NCBI GenBank assembly: GCA_946122785.1
Contig: CAMGYJ010000006.1
Span: 42,056,066-42,120,065 of the forward strand
DNA from: Linum tenue
Taxonomy: Eukaryota; Streptophyta; Magnoliopsida; Malpighiales; Linaceae
Length of the DNA stretch: 64,000 nt
Direction: 5' to 3'
The notes beneath the pieces are model-generated. The model was not told the origin of the DNA, did no database searches, and was given only the letters and a program-made list of their open reading frames with translations. The stretch's first letter is position 1, and the number at the start of each line of letters is the position of its first letter. Shown piece by piece: positions 56,319 to 64,000 of this stretch. The position numbers and the translations under genes are program-made.

Positions 56319-58651
56319 TGACTCGTTCCGAATATCACAACAAAATCCCACCTAATGCCCAAGTATAAACCTTAAATGGGTGCAATAAAGGGCCAGTATG
56401 TTTAAATATCAACCCAAGCTGGCCCTGTACCCTTTCTTCAATTATTTGAAACATTATGTAGCGAAATGTTGTTTGTTAAAATCTCTACAATCTACTATTT
56501 AAAAGCAAAACTTGAAAAGTAAAAGGGTGGAAAACTCTTGGCGAGAAGCTTCACTCGGGAGTTGCTTCCCCCTAACTAACTACCATGAACCATGGGATCG
56601 AATGAATCGGTGTGTGACAAGGAAATTGTGACCCAAAAGAGTTGCAACAATGGTTAGAAACCATACTCTTAATTGCTAGGCCAAGGAAAGCATTATAGGC
56701 TAAAATTGTAGCCCTCTTGGCTCAAGCAATTGAGGGTTGACTTACCTTCTCCCTCAAACCAAGGTGTGGACGGCATAATCACAATTAAACTAGGTGTCTA
56801 ATTCAAGTTTAGAGGTTTGTCCTACATTAACCTAGTTAGGAGGCATGGAATGCCTAAGAAAACCTAGCTCAATTTTGAGCCTCTTAAGATAAGGGGGCTT
56901 TTCTCTAAGCTAGGTTAGAATAGCACAATAGATTGCCAAGCACACACAATGCACAATCACCATGAAAAATACCTCAATTCTTTAATTAAACACCACAATC
57001 ACACAATCATTCAATCCACACAATCAATTACATGGTAAAAGTTAGGATTCTACAACACCCAAGTGAAAAGGTTAACTACTCCATGCTAGATAAAGGAAGA
57101 ACACAAAGAAAGAAGAAAGAAACCATCATTGTAATGCCTCTAACTCTCCTTTTGTGTTGTAGTCCTTAGTTCACCTAAAAACTACAGAGCGATCGGTTAA
57201 TGTGACATTGTAATGCCTCTAACTCGACTTGTTGTTGTTGTTGGAACCCTTGACCACTTTGTGCTTGGTATGGTTGTTGGAAATTCGAGTTTTGGAATTG
57301 AGGCCTTTGTTGGATGAAAGTTGGCCGAGGTGGATAGTTCCCCGTTGGACCTTGCAAACCGGGAGGTCTTGGATTGGTAGGGGAAGACCAAGCGAAGTTT
57401 AGATGATTACGCCACCCAGTGTTGTAAGTGTTGCTATAAGGGTTGTTCCCTCTAGCATTGGCAATGAAACTCGCTTGCTCCTCGGGGGTACTTGTTTCCT
57501 TCATTGCTTGGCAATCCGCAATTTCATGATTAGTTCTAGAACACCAATCACAAGACATCACCGCTCTCTTCCCTTGCTTCTTGTCCTCAAGGATCACCTT
57601 GATCAACTTGTCAAGCTTAGCTTCAAGTGGAGCACTTGATCCCACATTTCGCACTCCTCTTTCAGTGCTTCTCTTACCACTCCTTGTCAAGCCCCAATTA
57701 CCTCCTTTGAGAGCCATATCTTCGAGCAACTCGGTCCCTTGAGATGGAGTCATGTTCATCAACTTCCCTTGGCAAAGAGAGTCGATGAGAATCTTGTCAT
57801 ATTGAATTAGACTGCCATAGAAAGTCTCTATCCGAATTTTCTCCTCGAATCCATGGTGAGGGCATTGGAGGAAGTAGTCGGAGAATTTTTCCCATGCATC
57901 CCTCAATTACTCATCTTCTTCTTGCTCAAAGTGAGTGATCTTCTTCCTCCACTCGGCCTTCTTTGAAGGAGGACAATATTGGGTCATAAACTTGCTGAGC
58001 AAATCGTCCCAAGAGGTGATGGATCGAGCTGGTCGGTTGTTGAGCCATCAGAGCTCCTCCCCACAAGAGAGTAGGGGAATAGCCTCAGTTGTAACGCCTC
58101 ATCGGGGACGCCATTTATCTTCAGGCTTCCGCAAGCTCAAGAAACCTTTGAACATGCTATCGCGGTGATTCATTGGCAAGCCCGTGGAACAAGGCGCTTT
58201 TTTGAATCATTGTGACAAGAGCGGGCTTGATTTCAAAGTTGTTGGCGGCCACGAGTGGATGTAGGATGGGGGATTGGATATTCGCCATCCGTAGGGCCAT
58301 GTAATACCCCATAGTTCTCGGTTCTTCCTCGGATCCCGCTTCCTCATTTTAGTTTTGGGGCGGATTAGCACCTCGATGTTGATTCCCTGCCAACACAAAT
58401 CAAAACGCGCCGTTTCACTTATGGAGTTCACGGTCTTACGACGGTGAACTGCAAGCTCTGACCGTGAACTACGGCTGGATCCTCCTCTTTGCCCGGTCTT
58501 TGCCCGGTCTTTTGCGCCTTTTCTCACCTGTTAGACTCTGAAACACATTGAAACACAAGAAACCTAGCGTAAAACCACCCTTTTAGGAGCTCAAATGCCA
58601 CAAATGCCAAAGAGAAACGAGGATAAAAAGTGTACATTTAGGCCCGAATCA
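56319..58651 (-). mobile_element. Athila deletion derivative with two truncated LTRs
   Basis: On the minus strand it starts TGATTCGGGCCTAAATG (58651) and ends GAGTCA (56319), flanked by cccgt (58652-58656) and cccct (56314-56318), a 5-bp duplication with one mismatch. Inside are only the first about 260 bases of a 5' LTR, a gag piece (about 58330-57175) and the last about 850 bases of a 3' LTR. Primer site, pol and the other LTR halves are missing. It sits between the Tat gag and protease. Confidence 0.8.
57175..58330 (-). pseudogene. Athila gag fragment
   Basis: The open frame 57906-57175 (243 codons) has AWEKFSDYFLQCPHHGFEEK and IETFYGSLIQYDKILIDSLC. It then has a CCHC-like knuckle, CDWCSRTNHEIADC, and a Gln/Pro/Asn-rich tail (FQQPYQAQSGQGFQQQQQVE). 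The part upstream to 58330 holds decayed N-terminal gag. It is related to the gag at 31796-33243 but keeps a longer open frame and a longer tail. Confidence 0.85.
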
Positions 58652-58727
58652 CCCGTACCCCCAATGAAAATCACAATACTTGTTTTCCCTCTCTGGGGTT
58701 CTTTGGTTATGGGGTTTGGCCATGATA

Positions 58728-59582
58728 TCAGAAGCTTTTTCTCCTGGATGATCTGGAGAATGGTTTTGCGGGGTTCTGTGAGAGGAGTGAAGGCTCTGTC
58801 AGTCCTAGGGGCCATGATTTCATGGCAGGTTCCGGAAGAGACCCTCGTACTGATCCGGGTGGAGAGCAAGCGCGTGGGCAGTCCCAAGCTCGGGGTGAAT
58901 ATGCTCGCTGCCAGAGCGAGGACTCGCGCTTCCTCTTGGTTGGTGAAGCGGAACGGTTTTGCCTTGAGGGGCCTGCCTCCTGCATTGTCTCGTCTAAGGC
59001 GATGTACTTAGAGACTCGTTCCTGAAGGTCCATCATATTTCGGGAACGTCGTTTTATGAATGATGCCTTGAGGAGGGCATTATTTGTTCCGAAGGTAAGA
59101 GCATGAGTCGCATTCTCTGTGGTGAGGTTGGTGACACCGACAACAATAGTGCTGAATCGGGCGTAATATTCCTTGAGGGTCTGGTGCTCCCTCTGCTTAG
59201 TACTCATAACGCGAGAGATATCTACATTCAGCCTCTTTTGGGCAAAGAACTTGGCCCTAAAGAGAGTGGCGAACTTCTCAAAATTGGTGATCAAGCCATT
59301 GCGCAATTGGGTATACCACTGAAATGCCACCCCTTGGAGAGTGGTGGGAAAATGCTTGCATATGGTGGCATTTGGCGCTCCTACAAACGACATGAGGATC
59401 TGGAAAGCGCTAGGGTGGTCCTCCGGTTCAGAGGTCCCGTTGTACTCCAAGAGATGATGGGGTAGTGGAAAATTAAGAGGATTAGGCTGTTCTAGAATGG
59501 AGCAAGTGAGCGGCTTCCCGCATCCAGGATCCCAGAGGTACCTGGGTGTGAGATGCACCTCGAGGTAGGAGAAATCTTCCAA
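58728..59582 (-). pseudogene. Tat gag
   Basis: A 284-codon frame has MEDFSYLEVHLTPRYLWDPG, NGTSEPEDHPSAFQILMSFV and VAFQWYTQLRNGLITNFEKF, then KQREHQTLKEYYARFSTIVV, the retrotransposon gag domain of Tat-type elements. A basic tail with AGPSRQNRSASPTKRKRESS follows. The frame ends in decayed sequence next to the Athila insertion, and its start may lie further upstream (the related copy begins 55 codons earlier). Confidence 0.85.
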
Positions 59583-59867
59583 TCGGGGAGGAGGTTATGC
59601 CGCCGGCGTTCCATTGGGGTTGGCCGATGTCCTGGGAGTCTCGGGAGGGTGGATGGAGCTAGTGTGATGCCCGATTGGCGGAGCAGCGTATGTTAACGTA
59701 TGAACCTGAGTTTTGAGTAATTCGGTATGAGCTTCCAAGTCTTAAAAGGAGGGTTGGACAGTGGGCTCCTTTCCTTGATCGCTTCCGTCTTGGGGATGAG
59801 GGGAGTTCCGAGAATCCATCACGAGTCGGATGTGAGCGTCGAAATTTCTACAGAGCCTTACTCTGGG

Positions 59868-59885
59868 GCCCCACAGTGGGCGCCA
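59868..59885 (-). other. Tat primer-binding site
   Basis: On the minus strand TGGCGCCCACTGTGGGGC follows the LTR end after two bases. It corresponds to the site at 44646-44663. Confidence 0.75.
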
Positions 59886-59887
59886 AT

Positions 59888-60812
59888 TGTTGATGCCGAG
59901 GTTGTCGCCGACGTCAGATTCCTTGCTACGGACAAATCACATTACATCGCATCGTGATGCCGACTCCCACCACCTCCTATAAAAGGTCCGCTGACCGATC
60001 TCAGCGGGAACACCCTTCGACGCTCAAGTCAGTATCGAGTGATAAGTTGAGGAAAATAACGAAGTTAAAGATGTAGGGTAGGAGACGAGGGCCTGGGCGA
60101 GCGATAACTCCGGTCGCTAATAGTAGCAGACTTTTCAAGGGGGCTCGCCGAGGCCTTTTTGCGTACTTTTGCCGAAAGACGAGAGGCACCTTTTATAGTG
60201 GACGTCCGGGGGACAGCGGAGGACACGCGACGACGACAGTTATATTGGGTCGACACGTCGGAGGAGGAGGTGCATCACCTCATGCGTTCGCTCGCCACGT
60301 GCCATGCTCTCCCGTGCCATGTCTAGGCGCTCATGGCATATAGCAGGTCATGACCCAATAAGGGTGCCACGTAAGAGAGAAGACTAGAGTAAGTGAGCGC
60401 TGAGAGTGGTGAGCGTCGTAGGGAACAAGACCGGTGAGCGCCGTCGGCGATGAGCGCCGAGACGGTGAGACCGGTGAGCGCCGTGGGCGGCGACACCGGT
60501 TGGAGTCGTCGGCGATAAGCGTCGTAGGCGGTGAGGCCGGTGAGCGCCATGGGCAACGAGACCGGTGTGCGCCGTCAACAAGGAGCGCCGAAGGCGGTGA
60601 GCGTTGTCGGCGACGAGACTGGTGAGCGTTGTCGACAATGAGCACCGAATGCGGTGAGCGTCGTCGGTGACGAGGCTGGTGAGCGCTGTCGACAATGAGC
60701 CCCAAGGACGATGAGTGTCATGGGCGGCGAGACTGGCGAGTGTCATCGGCGATGAGCAACGTGGGCGGTGAACTCATGACGTGGTAGAAATGTTTTTACA
60801 TGGGGTCCACCA
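59888..60812 (-). repeat. Tat LTR, copy B (5' LTR)
   Basis: A 925-bp LTR runs from tgttgatgccgagg to gggtccacca on the plus strand. It includes the minisatellite at 60395-60775 and is shorter than copy A (1,089 bp) mainly because that array is shorter. It borders unique sequence at 60813. Confidence 0.8.
60395..60775. repeat. GC-rich minisatellite inside Tat LTR copy B
   Basis: It has the same ggtgagcgccgt/gaccggtgagcg units as at 45190-45720, in fewer copies. Confidence 0.8.
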
Positions 60813-61193
60813 TTAGCCAAACCTTAACTCTCCGCTGGCAATTCCGTTAGATGATGGTGAGTTAGCAAAAGTTATGATAAGGTGGAAGAAATTTTATTAT
60901 GTGGCCGTTAACAAATGATGTCACATCAACCGGTCAACTTAGAAAATATATTAGTTATTTAATTATTTAAAATAAAAATATTTCCCCTTTCCCAATAATC
61001 TTGTTTTCCCAAAAATGAATTGGAAAACCCTTCTCCGTCGGATGCTCCTCCAGCCGCTCAGTACAAAATCTCATCCCCCACTTCTCCACCTCACACCACA
61101 CTGATCTTCCTATCTCATCGCTCTCTCTCCCTTCATTCGTCTTCGAACTCTCTTCTGGACGGTGAGAGGTCGAGGCAAGCGGAGCTAGTTCCA
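60813..61193. other. Upstream region of the cyclin-A3-like pseudogene
   Basis: Unique-looking sequence. A CT-rich leader (61080-61160), typical of plant 5' UTRs, precedes the ATG at 61194. The open frame extends upstream to 61020 without an ATG that looks real. Confidence 0.4.
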
Positions 61194-61526
61194 ATGACGG
61201 ATCAAGAGAACTGTGCTCCCTTCACTCGCGCTGCAAGGAAGAGGGCTGTGGTGGCGGTGACGACGCCAGCGGATGCGGAGCAGAGGAAGAAGAGCAAGGT
61301 GGTGCTGGGGGAGCTTCCTCAGGCGGCAGACGTTGGAGCTATGGTGGTGGATCTAACTTCCGATGACCGGCTAGAGAAGTAGAAAACCAAGGCGAAGGGG
61401 AAGGCTAAGCCGAAGACTAAGGCCAAGAAGGTTGTTGCTCCAGTTCCGGAAGTTGAAGTTCCGGCGGGCGAGTGCTTCTATTGGTGTTATAATCAGACGG
61501 TGGGTGTTCAGATAGGAGGGAGGTAG
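61194..61526 (+). pseudogene. CYCA3: Cyclin-A3-like N-terminal fragment with a stop
   Basis: The reading starts MTDQENCAPFTRAARKRAVV and continues to KKSKVVLGELPQAADVG. This matches the start of plant A3 cyclins, which begin M-(A/T)DQEN, carry a TR(A)A-KR region and then a (K)-R/K-VVLGEL block. A TAG at 61381-61383 interrupts the frame, after which Lys-rich coding-like sequence (KTKAKGKAKPKTKAKKVV) runs to a second stop at 61524. The cyclin boxes that should follow (about 250 residues in the family) are absent. A truncated pseudogene is the best reading; an alternative is exon 1 of a gene whose remainder was lost or lies elsewhere. Confidence 0.7.
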
Positions 61527-62200
61527 GTGGGAAGAGGAAGGGGATAAGGAACGATAGTTTCTCTTTTTCTATTCTATTTTTTTTATTTTTTAAAATTATA
61601 AAGAAAAATAAAAATTATTATAATTAAGTTGGTGCCGAAGTGTCGGCTTAGCTGTAATTCCGTCCAACAAACCGTTAGTGTTAACCGATTATTAGCCATG
61701 GTGGATCTCGAAAGATATGAAAGACCTCCCTCCAAGCCGTACATACGACTTTCGTCGAATACGGCTTTCCACAGAATTCTATATGTATATATGAGATCGA
61801 GTTGGTGCACTTCCCTTCTGTTCCCGGGCTTTGACGTAAGGCCTGTAGACCGAGCCTCATATCCCTGACTTCAGAGTCTTACAGTCTTCTTTCTTCTCCC
61901 TAATTTTAACTCGGAACAATAATTATAGCTATTAATTTATATTTTGATAGTTGTTACTATAATTTTCGGCTACTTAATAATTGTGGCTAATATATTTTAT
62001 TTACCCTTCTTTTATTCAAAATACCGAATTCTTAACTCCTGCTTGTACGGGTAAAGTTTGATTACAAAATAGTATTTACTCAAAATTAAATTAAATTTTC
62101 ATCTAATACACAGAGATTCTTCCTTAGTTCCTTATCCACTTCGCTAGATGTGGCCTCCGGCGTTCTCGGACTCAGATTGATTTCTTCATCAAATTCTTGA
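61527..62200. other. Intergenic / 5' region of the VIR3-like gene
   Basis: AT-rich, no gene seen. A short ATG-stop frame lies at 62148-62180, just upstream of the chosen start of the next gene, and would act as an upstream ORF if transcribed. Confidence 0.4.
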
Positions 62201-63595
62201 ATGGGAACAGTTCTCTACTACTCCTTGGGCATCTCTCGAATTGTTTGTTTCAGAGTCGCCGGCGGCTGTTCGTCGTCTTTGATCGGCGTTTCCAGAACAG
62301 CAGCTCTAGATCAACTGGACAAGGAGCTTTCTTCTGGAAACGAAAGAGCAGCTCTCTCTCTCGTCAGAGATTTGCAAGGAAACCCTAATGGGCTGCGATG
62401 CTTCGGCGCTGCACGACAGGTTCGATTGGGAATGTTGAAACTTAATCCTCAATCTATTCCGAGTCCCATCTTAGTTGGGAACCCTTTTGCAGGTACCTCA
62501 AAGGCTGTACACATTGGACGAGCTGAAGCTGAATGGGATTGAGACGGCTTCTTTATTGTCGCCTGTGGATGGGACACTGGGTTCTGTAGAGAGGAATCTG
62601 CAGATTGCTGGTGTTATTGGTGGAGTTGCAGCTTCGAATGCATTTGGGTTTAGTCCTCAGCAGATTTTCTACTTCTCCTTGGGGCTGTTGTTCTTATGGA
62701 CGTTGGATGCTGTAAGTTTCCTGGTCTTCATGGTCCCTTGAGATTCTATTGCATTTGTTGATTGGTGGAATTTAAGAGTTCATTTCAGCAGCGATGTAGT
62801 CACTTAACTCGACTGTATGTATATCGTAAATCGTAATTGGCGTCGAATTTGTAAATGAGGTCACTGAAACACAGCATTTTCTTTTACAGTCTTACTTTCA
62901 TCTTGCTGCCATATGACATAACTCGAAAAGGTTACGGAGCAAGTTGAAATGATATGGATTATTTATCAGGTCGATTTTGTTATTTTAGTCGTCTCGGTAC
63001 TGAGTTCAGTGTCACTAACAGGAGTTCTTTGACCAGATTTGGTATTTAGTCCAAAATCCTGCAATATGCTCCAATAGAACTTTAAGTTGAAAGAAAGAAA
63101 AAGGTTTGCAATATTTTTCTTATGTTTAAGATTTGCTTTTGTTGGGATAATCTGCAGGTATCATTTAATGGAGGACTAGGCAGCTTAGTTCTTGATACAA
63201 TTGGGCACAACGTCAGTCAGAAGTATCACAATAGGGTCATCCAAGTGAGCAAAACTCTTTGTTTCCATTCTTCTCTATGTTTAACATGCATTCCCTCACA
63301 GCTTTGTACTCTTGACTCTGCAGCATGAAGCTGGACATTTCCTGGTTGCATACTTAGTTGGTGTTCTTCCGAAGGGATACACCTTATCCAGCTGGGAAGC
63401 TTTGCAGAAGGAAGGATCGCTCAATGTCCAGGCTGGGACAGCCTTTGTGGATTTTGAGTTCCTCGAAGAAGTAGGTAGCTGCTGCTAGGTTATAATCTTC
63501 TGATCTAAAATATAAGCCTGGTTACCATGTTCCAACACTCTTCAACCTTTTCTCATGGGGAAATGCAGGTGAATTCGGGCAAAGTCTCTGCCACG
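62201..63595 (+). CDS. VIR3: VIR3-type chloroplast metalloprotease, 5' exons (3' end beyond window)
   Basis: Five exons join with GT/AG borders, all in phase 0: 62201-62428 (end at the donor after GAARQ), 62493-62711, 63158-63244, 63324-63470 and 63569-63595. The product carries ERAALSLVRDLQGNPNGLRC, VPQRLYTLDELKLNGIETAS, a hydrophobic stretch (SPQQIFYFSLGLLFLWTLDA), GSLVLDTIGHNVSQKYHNRV, then HEAGHFLVAYLVGVLPKGYT and AGTAFVDFEFLEEVNSGKVS. HEAGH fits the HExxH zinc-protease motif at the start of exon 4. These features belong to the plant VIR3 / stress-regulated-protein family, described as plastid metalloproteases without an AAA ATPase domain. Later exons are expected downstream. The N-terminus is unsure: from this ATG the presequence is only about 30 residues, and the frame one base over is also open and Ser/Arg-rich (62197-62388), so a frameshift or missed upstream exon is possible. 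The last visible intron contains a repeat at about 63930-64000. Confidence 0.82.
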
Positions 63596-63929
63596 GTATG
63601 TATTCGAGGCCTCTTCTGAATTTCATATCCCTATAGCTAGTTGGACTGTCTGTGTTTCCGGGTATAGCCTACATTTGACAATATGATTTTAGAACATATA
63701 TTGCTTGGACTCCTCTTGTGGTTATCAGACTTCGAGCATTTGATTACCCGTTACAATCTGTCACAAACCAATTCGGTTAAGATTAGAATTTCACTTTTTA
63801 ATGAGAACCAGACTGACTGTAGCTAAATTCACAGAGAAGAATTTAGGCAAAAATTTGGTAAGGTGTTAAATCTCATGATTATACAGGTCTTTTGGTCTGG
63901 TGTAATCTGCAATGACATGGAATATATTT

Positions 63930-64000
63930 ATATGGTGACTACTTCGGTGCACTCACAAAAATGAGTGCGTTCAATGCATCCAACTCAAAAACTAGTCTTA
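63930..64000 (+). repeat. Partial copy of the outer-arm repeat family in an intron
   Basis: After a TA-rich stretch the sequence ggtgactacttcggtgcact repeats the opening of the right outer arm at 23158. It continues with a variant of the following bases (gagtgcgttcaatgca against gggtgcattgaatgca). The window ends inside it. It lies in the intron after the last visible VIR3-like exon. Confidence 0.75.

Larger units (their letters stand above)
53453..60812 (-). mobile_element. Tat-type Ty3/gypsy element, main part
   Basis: On the minus strand: LTR (60812-59888), primer site, gag (59582-58728), an Athila insertion (58651-56319), protease (56310-55590), RT (55501-54600), RNase H (54461-53700) and the start of the integrase region (53640-53453). 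The integrase continues at 47213-46005 beyond the chromovirus-like cluster. RT wording such as CVDFTDLNKGCPKDPYPL places it in the Tat group. All domains carry stops or frameshifts. Confidence 0.8.

Overview
The window is a piece of a flowering-plant nuclear genome dominated by nested retrotransposons. The evidence is spliced genes with GT/AG introns, plant-type L1 LINEs, Athila, Tat and Copia LTR elements, and MITEs. A dicot is likely, but nothing here fixes the species. Only two host genes look functional. One is a three-exon L-gulonolactone oxidase-like gene (13910-16036, +). The other is the 5' part of a VIR3-type chloroplast metalloprotease gene (62201 to at least 63595, +) that runs off the right edge. 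A truncated cyclin-A3-like gene (61194-61526, +) carries a stop and lacks its cyclin boxes.

Layout. 1-6730 is a degraded minus-strand L1 LINE cut by two MITEs, each with an 8-bp target duplication. 6950-13620 holds Copia and gypsy remnants and a tandem repeat of about 380 bp. 13.7-16.1 kb is the oxidase gene. 17.1-23.5 kb is a large nested inverted-repeat structure whose core carries a chimera of captured gene fragments, including an intron-containing, frameshifted serine carboxypeptidase (S28, Pro-X type) piece; its left arm was later hit by a Mutator-like MITE with a 9-bp duplication. 24.6-42.2 kb is a second minus-strand LINE used as a target by a solo Athila LTR (24817-26387), a deleted Athila element with another solo LTR inside its 5' LTR (28727-35549), and an almost intact, very young Copia element (36549-42001) whose two 384-bp LTRs differ at one visible base.

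42.8-60.8 kb is a stack built on a minus-strand Tat-type gypsy element with gag, protease, RT, RNase H and integrase pieces and a GC-rich minisatellite in its LTRs. It is interrupted by a chromovirus-like LTR cluster (47214-53452) and by a 2.3-kb Athila deletion derivative (56319-58651). A 184-bp piece of Tat pol occurs on both sides of the chromovirus-like cluster, and long G-runs lie at or near the breakpoints, so this part is a recombination mosaic rather than a simple nest.

The host genes show no shared pathway. The oxidase is a predicted secreted flavoprotein and the VIR3-like protein a predicted plastid membrane protease. The most interesting region is the 17.1-23.5 kb gene-carrying inverted-repeat element, whose outer-arm family reappears in the last visible intron of the VIR3-like gene.
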